NCBI GenBank assembly: GCA_003354055.1
Contig: PIVQ01000511.1
Span: 1 to 5,583 of the forward strand
Length of the DNA: 5,583 nt
Origin: Desulfobacteraceae bacterium
GTDB lineage: Bacteria > Desulfobacterota > Desulfobacteria > Desulfobacterales > Desulfobacteraceae
Direction of reading: 5' to 3'
The notes beneath the pieces are model-generated. The model was not told the origin of the DNA, ran no database searches, and saw nothing but the letters and a program-made list of their open reading frames with translations. Positions within the stretch are counted from its first letter, which is position 1, and each line of letters starts with the position of its first letter. A program made the position numbers and the translations under genes. Shown piece after piece: positions 1-5,583 of this stretch.

Positions 1-261
1 CTGATCTCCACAGCAGGGGCGCTGATTGCCTGTGAACTGGCCCCGGCAGCCAAGCAATATCTGTTTGCCAGCCATAAATCCGTGGAAGTCGGCCATAAAT
101 ACATGCATGACCGTCTGGGGCTGGAGCCGCTCATTGACCTGAAGTTCCGCCTTGGCGAAGGTACCGGTGCCGCCGTCTGTATGGAACTGCTGGATCTTGC
201 CACAAGAATCCTGGCAGACATCAAAACCTTTGAAGAGGTCGGGGTATCCCAGGCTGAATAA
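1..261 (+). CDS. cobT: CobT, nicotinate-nucleotide--dimethylbenzimidazole phosphoribosyltransferase (3' end only)
   Basis: The open frame starts at base 1 and gives 86 residues before TAA; the 5' part lies outside the window. The enzyme transfers phosphoribose from nicotinate mononucleotide to 5,6-dimethylbenzimidazole, making alpha-ribazole phosphate for the lower ligand of cobalamin, in the cytoplasm. The visible part matches the family's C-terminus: an ISTAGALIA-like start, then ASHKSVEVGH (residues 23-32), LGLEPLIDL (39-47) and the hallmark RLGEGTGAA (50-58). The glutamate in GEGTGAA (residue 53) corresponds to the proposed catalytic base of the Salmonella enzyme. The end at FEEVGVSQAE is normal for the family, so the C-terminus is complete. 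A strong terminator follows within 30 bases, so this is the last gene of its transcription unit, probably a cobalamin operon lying to the left. Confidence 0.95.
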   Translation: MISTAGALIACELAPAAKQYLFASHKSVEVGHKYMHDRLGLEPLIDLKFRLGEGTGAAVCMELLDLATRILADIKTFEEVGVSQAE

Positions 262-290
262 AACAAAAACCCCATATTCCGTTTAAATCA

Positions 291-327
291 AAAACGCCCT
301 TGGATTTTTCATTCAAGGGCGTTTTTT
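291..327 (+). terminator. Rho-independent terminator of cobT
   Basis: A perfect 12-bp inverted repeat pairs AAAACGCCCTTG (291-302) with CAAGGGCGTTTT (314-325) around an 11-base loop. The run of T at 322-327 supplies the U-tract. Because the left arm begins with AAAA, the structure could also work on the minus strand. It lies 30 bases after the cobT stop and separates cobT from the accessory patch to its right. Confidence 0.93.
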
Positions 328-347
328 ATGAAGAAACTGCCAAAAAA

Positions 348-415
348 TCAGGGTTTCCCCGATTGTTTTTCCAAACTCAATCGACTATCCATTAATAGGG
401 ATTGTTCATTCGGCA
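348..415 (+). repeat. Duplicated leader, copy A
   Basis: Bases 348-394 match 1575-1621 at 44 of 47 positions by eye, including 24 identical bases at the start. A second short match, TTGTTCAT followed by CGGCA (402-415), lies at 1632-1645. Homology resumes in the coding start at 453. The core contains CGATTG (360-365) and CAATCG (378-383), an inverted repeat with a 12-base loop. Two of the three differences from copy B fall in that loop and none in the stem. An alternative imperfect hairpin, GGG-TTT-CCC with AATC/GATT flanks (about 342-368) followed by five T, uses the same CGATT arm, so the two folds exclude each other. Function is not known; a leader, terminator or attenuator role is inference. 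Confidence 0.85.
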
Positions 416-452
416 TCATACTCTAATCCAGACGACAGTCTGAGCATCCTCC

Positions 453-560
453 ATGACAACCCATAAACTAAACTGGCTCATCACCTCGGCCATTGTGTTC
501 TTTTCCGACTTCAGTGTTGCTGTCATTAAAAACTCTATGAAAGTTCATAAAAGAATCTAA
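453..560 (+). pseudogene. Truncated copy of the small membrane-protein gene (5' remnant, 35 codons)
   Basis: An ATG at 453 opens a 35-residue frame beginning MTTHKLNWLITSAIVFFSDF and ending at TAA (558-560). Its first 23 or so codons align without a gap to the start of the intact gene at 1700 (MANNNKNWLITLAVIFLSSI). They share NWLIT, and 16 identical bases, AAACTGGCTCATCACC, occur at 470-485 and 1717-1732. Similarity fades at about 520-525, and the rest of the three-helix protein is missing. The intact copy has TAAGGA five bases before its ATG, while here the aligned bases read TGAGCA, so the ribosome-binding site is eroded. The best reading is a broken paralogue left by duplication. A residual single-helix peptide cannot be excluded. 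Confidence 0.75.
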
Positions 561-571
561 CCATAACAAGA

Positions 572-577
572 GGGAGG
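572..577 (+). promoter_or_regulatory. Ribosome-binding site for the 318-aa gene
   Basis: GGGAGG ends four bases before the ATG at 582. It is the strongest Shine-Dalgarno site in this patch and fixes the start of the gene. It lies just past the stop of the remnant frame, so the gene has its own initiation signal and does not depend on that frame being translated. Confidence 0.8.
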
Positions 578-581
578 TCTT

Positions 582-1538
582 ATGCTTACAATAAACTACA
601 CCTGGGTCGGTCCGCCTGATCGCTCGGGCAGGAAACGTGATATCATCGGTCCCATGGCTATGATGAAAGCTAGATACGGGCCGCGTTGCCAACCATTTGT
701 CATTGATTTCTGGTGTTTAAATACCCATGTCCAGTATTTTCACACTAAATTTCGAGGAAGAAACTTCACAGTGCGGGGCCGTGACAAACTCCAAGTCCGG
801 GGTATTGAATCGTATTTGGAAACTTGTGTTGGAGAGCGACGGAGAGGGTTTCATCATCGCAGCACCCCCCTGATGCAGGTCTTCAATTGGGGCCGGTATA
901 AAACGGGTTGGAACCTGAATTTAGTTGTACGGCATATTATTACACATTCAACACGGAGAAACGCAACGGTTCGTGAAATTGTGAACGCAAAAAACATCTG
1001 GTCACTATACGTCATGTATCGTCTGGGCGGTTATGCTATGGATACAGGGGTCGGGCCCCAGAATACCAGGGTAAACCTTCAGAGCTTTGATAGTTTCAAG
1101 GCCCCCCGTGAACAGGGGACATTCTATACATTCACCAATTTCAGTAGCCGCAATTGTGCAGTAACCCCTCCGGTTGCCCATCATCTTGACGTAGAAACGG
1201 GGTATATTACCGGCCCCCGTATGGATGTATGGACCCTTTACGCTCCGGCACGAGACCCGATTCTGCTATACGGTCTTGAGTGGTATCTGCGCTATTGGTA
1301 TGAACTTGAAAAAATACGTAAAACAAAACCGGAACAGGAATATAAGGATTTATGCCGCGATGGTATCATTTCAACAATAATGACAGCCATCTGTTTTGGA
1401 GACAACCGCCGCATCCATGGGGATCGGGTACCTGTTCGTATTGAAACCCAAAACACGTGGGATGCCATACTGGAGGGAGATGATGCCGGCATCCCTGAGA
1501 TAGGTATCGCAAAAACCTACTTTGGTTCACATCATTAA
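582..1538 (+). CDS. Putative TcdB/GT32-like glycosyltransferase-fold protein with altered DxD site
   Basis: I do not recognise the 318-aa product outright. It has no signal peptide or membrane helix and is rich in Arg, His, Tyr and Trp. Two features suggest a GT-A sugar-transferase fold like that of large clostridial toxins or the DXD-containing GT32 group. The first is an N-terminal strand NYTWVGPPD (5-13), resembling the opening FVWIGG strand of those enzymes. The second is AKNIWSLYVMYRLGG followed by YAMDTG (136-156). The latter aligns without gaps to the toxin catalytic segment ASDILR...GG...DxD, but the key residues read Asn138 for Asp, Ser141 for Arg, Asp154 conserved, and Gly156 for the second Asp of DxD. 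A later DVWTLYAPARDPILLYGLEWYL (215-236) resembles the helix following the active site. If the alignment is right, metal and sugar-nucleotide binding should be weakened, so it may be a pseudoenzyme or have changed chemistry. The gene sits between the two leader repeats and no obvious partner is co-transcribed. An unrelated uncharacterised family is the main alternative. Confidence 0.45.
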   Translation: MLTINYTWVGPPDRSGRKRDIIGPMAMMKARYGPRCQPFVIDFWCLNTHVQYFHTKFRGRNFTVRGRDKLQVRGIESYLETCVGERRRGFHHRSTPLMQVFNWGRYKTGWNLNLVVRHIITHSTRRNATVREIVNAKNIWSLYVMYRLGGYAMDTGVGPQNTRVNLQSFDSFKAPREQGTFYTFTNFSSRNCAVTPPVAHHLDVETGYITGPRMDVWTLYAPARDPILLYGLEWYLRYWYELEKIRKTKPEQEYKDLCRDGIISTIMTAICFGDNRRIHGDRVPVRIETQNTWDAILEGDDAGIPEIGIAKTYFGSHH

Positions 1539-1574
1539 CTAAATAGAAATACCAGTAAAAAAATCTCCTAAAAC

Positions 1575-1645
1575 TCAGGGTTTCCCCGATTGTTTTTCTA
1601 AACGCAATCGACTATTCATTACTCCTATGATTTGTTCATCCGGCA
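1575..1645 (+). repeat. Duplicated leader, copy B
   Basis: This is the partner of the leader at 348-415. Bases 1575-1621 match at 44 of 47 positions, and TTGTTCAT-CGGCA recurs at 1632-1645. The CGATTG (1587-1592) and CAATCG (1605-1610) arms are kept exactly with the same 12-base loop length. The alternative GGG-TTT-CCC hairpin with its T run is also present, but with a weaker outer stem. Between 1645 and the ATG at 1700, this copy carries about 17-20 bases more than copy A. It begins 36 bases after the 318-aa gene, so it could end that transcript, lead the next one, or both. The whole gap 1539-1699 holds no other feature I can support; a TATGAT at 1626-1631 lacks a convincing -35 partner. Confidence 0.85.
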
Positions 1646-1699
1646 GCCCCCCTCACATTAGGGTCTACTCAAACTCTGACGTCAGTATTAAGGATTCTC

Positions 1700-1993
1700 A
1701 TGGCTAACAACAACAAAAACTGGCTCATCACCCTCGCAGTCATTTTCTTGTCCAGCATCAGTGTTGTTCTGGCATTGATCTGTATTTATTCCACACCAGA
1801 CCGGGTCCCCCGCCCACTGGCAGGCCTCGGTTTCTTTTCAGGCGGAGTCGCCATTGCACTGATCTGTATATATTCACTGCCCGACAACACCTCCCGCCCT
1901 ATGGTAGGCGCCCTCTACTTTATGGGCAGTGCTGTTGTCATTGGCAACTATATATTCTTAACCTGCAGAACCTTGATTGCAGAAAGGGAGTAA
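1700..1993 (+). CDS. Small three-helix membrane protein with internal repeat
   Basis: The 97-aa product is unfamiliar. TAAGGA (1689-1694) lies five bases before the ATG and supports the start. Three hydrophobic segments (about 8-30, 39-60 and 66-88) predict a small inner-membrane protein with short loops and a polar C-terminus (CRTLIAERE). The protein is an internal duplication: residues 25-52 and 53-80 share 14 of 28 positions, including ALICIYS, then PD, RP and a later G, F and G. The repeat is also visible in DNA with a period of 84 bases (1772 and 1856), so it arose by in-frame tandem duplication of a helix-loop unit. The gene ends 21 bases before the exported hydrolase and is probably co-transcribed with it. 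A partner, anchor or protective role toward that hydrolase is possible but is inference. A broken copy lies at 453-560. Confidence 0.75.
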   Translation: MANNNKNWLITLAVIFLSSISVVLALICIYSTPDRVPRPLAGLGFFSGGVAIALICIYSLPDNTSRPMVGALYFMGSAVVIGNYIFLTCRTLIAERE

Positions 1994-2014
1994 GTACTGT
2001 TAATATAAAATTCC

Positions 2015-2719
2015 ATGAGCAAACTAATATGGATAATAATCATGTCAATCATTAGTGCAGGCCAGGCAAATGCACGGGAATCCGTGATCCTCCTCCATGG
2101 CCTGGCCAGAACAAACCGGTGCATGGTCAAAATGGCCTCTTCCCTGAAAAATGAAGGTTTTCATACAATCAATCATGATTACCCGTCAACAAAATACCCA
2201 ATCGAAGAATTGGCTGAAAAAGAAATTGAGCAGGCCCTGAACAAATGCCCGAAAGGAGACAGGATTCATTTTGTCACTCATTCTCTGGGCGGTATTCTGG
2301 TTCGCCAATACCTGAGATTCCATACCATTGAGAACTTGGGCCGCGTGGTGATGCTCGGCCCGCCCAATAAGGGAAGTCAGGTGGTGGATACACTGAGGAA
2401 TGTGCCGGGTTTTGAGCTGATGAACGGTCCTTCCGGCATGCAGCTTGGCACAGACGCCCAAAGTGTTCCCAACACCCTTGGACCGGCACACTTTGAGGTG
2501 GGTATCATTGCCGGGACCCGGAGTATCAATCTGATTCTGTCCACATTTTTGCCGGGTCAGGATGACGGCAAGGTGACCATAGAAGGCACTAAATTAGAGG
2601 GAATGGCCGATCACATTACCCTTCCGGCATCCCACCCCTTGATGATGCGCAATAAGACGGTTATTCGCCAGACCATCCACTTTCTCAGACACGGCAGGTT
2701 TGACAGGAAGCCCGATTAA
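2015..2719 (+). CDS. Exported alpha/beta-hydrolase, lipase/esterase-like
   Basis: The 234-aa product begins with a signal peptide: Lys3, a hydrophobic stretch 4-15, and an ANA|RE cleavage site after residue 20. It should therefore act in the periplasm or outside the cell. The mature part is a compact lipase-type alpha/beta hydrolase. It has VILLHGL (24-30), with HG of the oxyanion region at 28-29, then the nucleophile elbow THSLGG (88-93) with Ser90. The likely acid is in GQDDGKV (Asp184, or Asp183), and the likely catalytic His is 207 in ASHPLMM. GPPNKGS (115-121) is typical of PGAP1-like and triacylglycerol-lipase relatives. The only two cysteines, 36 and 78, could form a disulfide after export. 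Substrate is unknown; lipid or short-chain ester hydrolysis is inferred. No Shine-Dalgarno site is visible ahead of 2015 and an in-frame TAA lies three codons upstream, so translation may be coupled to the membrane-protein gene ending 21 bases before. A later ATG at 2042 would destroy the signal peptide. Confidence 0.88.
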   Translation: MSKLIWIIIMSIISAGQANARESVILLHGLARTNRCMVKMASSLKNEGFHTINHDYPSTKYPIEELAEKEIEQALNKCPKGDRIHFVTHSLGGILVRQYLRFHTIENLGRVVMLGPPNKGSQVVDTLRNVPGFELMNGPSGMQLGTDAQSVPNTLGPAHFEVGIIAGTRSINLILSTFLPGQDDGKVTIEGTKLEGMADHITLPASHPLMMRNKTVIRQTIHFLRHGRFDRKPD

Positions 2720-2730
2720 ACAAATTTAAG

Positions 2731-2751
2731 GTTGTTCCGGCGTTGAACAGC
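2731..2751. terminator. Possible bidirectional terminator hairpin between convergent genes
   Basis: A 7-bp stem with one G-T pair joins GTTGTTC (2731-2737) to GAACAGC (2745-2751) around a 7-base loop. It fills most of the 33-base gap between the convergent stops at 2719 and 2753. No proper T-tract follows on either strand, so termination is only a guess based on position. Confidence 0.35.
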
Positions 2752-2752
2752 T

Positions 2753-3844
2753 CTATTGGGAAAGATTTTCCCGCTCTTCGTCAAAATCGGCAAATTCAAG
2801 AGCCACTTCCCTGAACCGGTTTGCAAGCTCCAGAAAAGCATCCACCAGATCCGGATCAAAATGGCTGCCCCGTCCTTCCAGAATAATTTCCACAGCCTTT
2901 TTATGGGGGAACGGGGGTTTGTAGCATCGTTTGCTGATCAGGGCGTCATAGACATCCCCAAGGGCCATGATCCGTCCCGGAATGGGAATATCTTCACCTT
3001 TGAGTTTGGCCGGATATCCGGTGCCGTCCCATTTTTCATGATGGGTTTCAGCAATAATCCTGGCGTACTTAAGAAAAGAATTTTTCCCCAGTTTCTTTTC
3101 AGATACGGCAATGGCGTCTCTGCCGTAAATGGTATGCTTTTTCATCTCCTCAAATTCTTCATCGGTCAGTTTGCCCGGCTTTAACAGGATACTGTCCCTG
3201 ACCCCAACCTTGCCGATATCATGGAGCGGAGCAGACTTGCAGAGCGTTTCAATGGTCTTATAGTTCAAAAATTCCTTAAATTTGGGATGATCCTTCAGAT
3301 GTTCTGCCAACAATTGCACATAATTCTTGGTCCGGGTAATATGGCCGCCGGTTTCCGGATCCCGGTACTCTGCCAGGGTGCCCATGCTTTCAATGGCCAC
3401 ATCCCTTGTCAGCTGCAGCTCCCGGGTCCGTTCTTTAACCAATTGCTCCAGATCATCCCGATACCGTTTCAGCTCCAGTTGATTCCGGACCCTGGAGTTA
3501 ACTAAATCCGGATTAAAGGGTTTGGTAATATAATCAACCGCACCCAGAGCGAGCCCCCTGGCCTCGTCGACGTCATCGGTCAATGCCGTGAGAAAAATGA
3601 TGAGAATGCCCCGGGTTTTATCATTTGCCTTGAGGCGTTCACAGACCTCATACCCGTCAATACCCGGCATCATGATATCCAGGAGGATGAGATCGGGGAC
3701 ATGAGTTTCAACCGCTTTGAGCGCCGATTCCCCATCCATGGCAACACTGATGTCATATTCCTCGCCAAGGGTTTCCACCAAGATATCGATATTTGCTTCA
3801 GCATCATCTACAATCAATATGCCGCAATCAGATAGATCTGCCAT
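2753..3844 (-). CDS. Response regulator, REC + HD-GYP cyclic-di-GMP phosphodiesterase (RpfG type)
   Basis: With the start at 3844 the product is 363 aa. The N-terminal receiver (about 7-121) has acidic pair Asp13-Asp14, phospho-acceptor Asp56 in LLDIMMP, Thr86 and Lys108 in TKPFNP. A coiled linker (about 124-150, ending LVKERTRELQLT) leads to a full HD-GYP domain (about 151-346). This shows RDPETGGH with His168, the HD pair His208-Asp209 in HDIGKVGV, His237, His268-His269, the GYP signature at 276-278, and Asp297 in GDVYDAL. All expected metal-ligand positions are present, so it should hydrolyse cyclic di-GMP when phosphorylated, in the cytoplasm. An ATG 12 bases upstream (3856) would add four residues, but GGAG at 3850-3853 sits six bases before the 3844 ATG while nothing similar precedes 3856. 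The gene follows the hybrid kinase by 26 bases on the same strand, so that kinase is its probable phosphate source. Confidence 0.95.
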   Translation of the reverse strand: MADLSDCGILIVDDAEANIDILVETLGEEYDISVAMDGESALKAVETHVPDLILLDIMMPGIDGYEVCERLKANDKTRGILIIFLTALTDDVDEARGLALGAVDYITKPFNPDLVNSRVRNQLELKRYRDDLEQLVKERTRELQLTRDVAIESMGTLAEYRDPETGGHITRTKNYVQLLAEHLKDHPKFKEFLNYKTIETLCKSAPLHDIGKVGVRDSILLKPGKLTDEEFEEMKKHTIYGRDAIAVSEKKLGKNSFLKYARIIAETHHEKWDGTGYPAKLKGEDIPIPGRIMALGDVYDALISKRCYKPPFPHKKAVEIILEGRGSHFDPDLVDAFLELANRFREVALEFADFDEERENLSQ

Positions 3845-3849
3845 TTTAC

Positions 3850-3853
3850 TCTC
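3850..3853 (-). promoter_or_regulatory. Ribosome-binding site deciding the HD-GYP start
   Basis: On the minus strand GGAG, continuing as GGAGAG, lies six bases ahead of the ATG at 3844. It overlaps the start of the longer frame opened by the ATG at 3856, which has no comparable site. This is why the shorter start was preferred. Confidence 0.65.
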
Positions 3854-3870
3854 CATATCTTTAAAACGAG

Positions 3871-5583
3871 TTAAATTTTTCCCCTGATATCCTGGATCAG
3901 CGGCCGGGCCTCATCAAACCTATACTTTCCCACCAATTTACCGAGCTGACCAAGATCCTCCGCCAGTCCGGACGGCCAGGTGTATTGGTTTATACTGGCT
4001 ATGATTTTTTTGCTGGGCACAGGCTTGCGGTTTTCCAACAACGGCTCAAGTTCATCCATCAATTCGCGCAACAATCCGATATCACCGGAGTCCGAATTCC
4101 CGCTGTCACCTTCAGCTTCGCCATTCTCCTCACGGATACCGGCAATACTGTTGAGAACGGTTCCAAGCCCATCTTCAAAATCCGCCACCAGATCGGCCAT
4201 CCCCTGTTCCTCTTTTTTCATAAATGCAGTTTCAAGGGATTCAGATATCAGGTGCAGGCCCTTTGCACTGATATTTCCGGCCACGCCCTTTACCAGATGG
4301 GCCAGTTTTCTGCCGGTTTCCCAATCTTTTTCCTCCAGGGCTGTTTTTATCCGGCCGGCCATATCCTGGTTATCTTCATAAAATCCCAGAAGGATACGCC
4401 GGTAAAGGCTTTCATTATTCCGCACTCTTTTGAGTCCGTCCCGTACATCGATTCCGGGCAGATCCGGAATCAAAGGGACAGGTTCTTTTGCCGGTGTCGA
4501 AGGTTCAGGCACCTCCCTTTGTACCGGTTTTATCCATTTAACCATGGTGTTGAACAGCTCATCCGGATCAATGGGTTTGGTAATATGATCATCCATCCCG
4601 GCAGCCAGGGATTTTTCCCTGTCTCCGGCCATGGCATGGGCTGTCATGGCCACAATGGGGATCTTGCTGCCGGACGCTTCTGATTTCCGGATGGCAGCGG
4701 TCGCAGAAAAGCCGTTCATCTCCGGCATCTGAATATCCATGAGAATCAAATCATATGGTGCCTTTTCCGCCATCTCCACGGCTTCATGCCCGTTACAGGC
4801 AATATCAACCATCAGCCCCCCCTGCTCCAGAATCTCCCGGGCCACCTGCTGATTGATCTTATTGTCTTCAGCCAGAAGGATCCGAGCACCACGTATGCCT
4901 TTAAGCATCTCAAGGTCCTGACCCTCACTCTTTACAGCATCCATATCTGCCGCATCAGCCACCCCAAATGCCTGCATGGTGGCGGCGAACAACAGGGAAC
5001 GACCCACAGGCTTGAGCAAAAACCCTTCCAGCTTGATATTCTCTGTCTGAATCCTAAGATCCTCCCTGCCATAGGCAGTTACCAGGATGATCTTGGGTGC
5101 TACAAAGAGGGATGTGGCTTTAATCTTTTCAGCGGTTTCAAGTCCGTTCATTCCCGGCATCCGCCAATCCATGTAAATCACTTCATAGGGCTTGCCCTCC
5201 TTGTCCGAAGCAATGACTTCAGACAATGCCTCTTCTCCGGATGAGGCCAGGGAAACTCCGAACGTCATGGACTCCAACATCTCCGTCAGGATCTCTCTGG
5301 AGGCCTTGTTATCATCCACAACCAGCACACGCTTGCCCCGCAGATCCGGATTCGGCAACAGTGGAATATTTTTCTTTTGGTGGCGTCCGAAAACAGCGGT
5401 AAAGATAAAGGTACTACCGGCACCGGGGGCGCTCTCCACCCGGATGGTGCCGCCCATGAGTTCGCAAAGCACCTTTGAAATGGTCAGCCCCAGGCCGGTA
5501 CCGCCGTACTTGCGGGTGGTGGAGGAGTCTGCCTGGGAAAAGGCGTGGAATAATTTATCCTGCTGTTCACGGGTAAGGCCGAT
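3871..5583 (-). CDS. Unorthodox hybrid histidine kinase, C-terminal part (HATPase-REC-REC-Hpt), partial
   Basis: The frame is open to the right edge, so the sensor and DHp parts are missing; 570 residues are visible, numbered here from the edge. Residues 1-66 end the HATPase domain, with an F-box-like [13 protein letters not shown] (12-24) and G2 box YGGTGLGL (26-33). Receiver 1 (about 82-207) has Asp90-Asp91, phospho-acceptor Asp139 in YMDWRMP and Lys191. Receiver 2 (about 231-352) has Glu239-Asp240, Asp283 in LMDIQMP and Lys336 in TKP. An Hpt domain (about 377-483) carries His429 in [11 protein letters not shown]. An acidic Gly/Ser linker (about 483-501) and a helical tail of about 65 residues follow. 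Both receivers and the Hpt look active, which predicts a His-Asp-His-Asp relay, most likely to the REC-HD-GYP protein encoded 26 bases downstream. The GTG at 5472 is internal, not a start. The signal sensed cannot be told from this window. Confidence 0.96.
   Translation of the reverse strand: MGLTREQQDKLFHAFSQADSSTTRKYGGTGLGLTISKVLCELMGGTIRVESAPGAGSTFIFTAVFGRHQKKNIPLLPNPDLRGKRVLVVDDNKASREILTEMLESMTFGVSLASSGEEALSEVIASDKEGKPYEVIYMDWRMPGMNGLETAEKIKATSLFVAPKIILVTAYGREDLRIQTENIKLEGFLLKPVGRSLLFAATMQAFGVADAADMDAVKSEGQDLEMLKGIRGARILLAEDNKINQQVAREILEQGGLMVDIACNGHEAVEMAEKAPYDLILMDIQMPEMNGFSATAAIRKSEASGSKIPIVAMTAHAMAGDREKSLAAGMDDHITKPIDPDELFNTMVKWIKPVQREVPEPSTPAKEPVPLIPDLPGIDVRDGLKRVRNNESLYRRILLGFYEDNQDMAGRIKTALEEKDWETGRKLAHLVKGVAGNISAKGLHLISESLETAFMKKEEQGMADLVADFEDGLGTVLNSIAGIREENGEAEGDSGNSDSGDIGLLRELMDELEPLLENRKPVPSKKIIASINQYTWPSGLAEDLGQLGKLVGKYRFDEARPLIQDIRGKI

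Noticed and set aside
468..692. Minus-strand 74-aa frame across the gap and the start of the 318-aa gene
   Set aside because: It overlaps both the membrane-gene remnant and the ribosome-binding site of the 318-aa gene, and has no support of its own.
348..1621. Direct repeats as the ends of an insertion sequence
   Set aside because: There is no transposase, the repeats are direct rather than inverted, and homology extends into a coding start, which fits gene duplication better.
1626..1631. TATGAT as a -10 box for the membrane gene
   Set aside because: No -35-like hexamer lies at suitable spacing, and the aligned bases in copy A are not conserved.
2186..2491. Minus-strand open frames inside the hydrolase gene
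   Set aside because: They overlap the catalytic core of the alpha/beta hydrolase and have no motif or ribosome-binding site; they are shadows.
2756..3505. Plus-strand open frames opposite the HD-GYP gene
   Set aside because: The minus-strand protein has every expected REC and HD-GYP motif; the opposite frames have none.
3985..4683. Long plus-strand open frame opposite the hybrid kinase
   Set aside because: It lies wholly antisense to the REC2-Hpt coding region, shows no recognisable domain, and is the mirror of a well-supported gene.
5470..5472. GTG at 5472 as the start of the kinase gene
   Set aside because: The frame continues to the edge with F and G2 boxes of the ATPase domain, so this codon is an internal valine.

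Overview
The window most likely comes from the chromosome of an anaerobic deltaproteobacterium of the Desulfobacteraceae type (Desulfobacterota). This is inferred from protein style only: a CobT-type cobalamin gene, a large unorthodox hybrid histidine kinase beside a REC-HD-GYP response regulator, moderate GC and strong Shine-Dalgarno sites. No rRNA, tRNA, CRISPR array or transposase is visible.

Layout. Plus strand: the last 86 codons of cobT (1-261) and its strong Rho-independent terminator (291-325 plus T-tract). Next is an accessory patch (about 340-2719) built around a duplicated leader. Copy A (348-415) precedes a 35-codon broken copy of a small membrane-protein gene (453-560) and then an unfamiliar 318-aa gene (582-1538) that looks like a degenerate TcdB/GT32-type glycosyltransferase. 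Copy B (1575-1645) precedes the intact 97-aa membrane-protein gene (1700-1993) and an exported alpha/beta hydrolase (2015-2719). Minus strand, convergent: a REC-HD-GYP response regulator (3844-2753), preceded 26 bases upstream by the C-terminal 570 residues of a hybrid kinase (ATPase tail, REC, REC, Hpt) that runs off the right edge.

How the parts may work together. The minus-strand pair is a conventional phosphorelay: kinase to REC to Hpt, and probably on to the HD-GYP regulator, which would lower cyclic-di-GMP. The plus-strand patch is less ordinary. The same leader and membrane-protein start appear twice, each ahead of a different cargo gene, one GT-like and one secreted hydrolase. In the first copy the membrane gene is truncated and its ribosome-binding site eroded. 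This suggests a tandem duplication followed by cargo replacement or insertion. The function of the unit is unknown.
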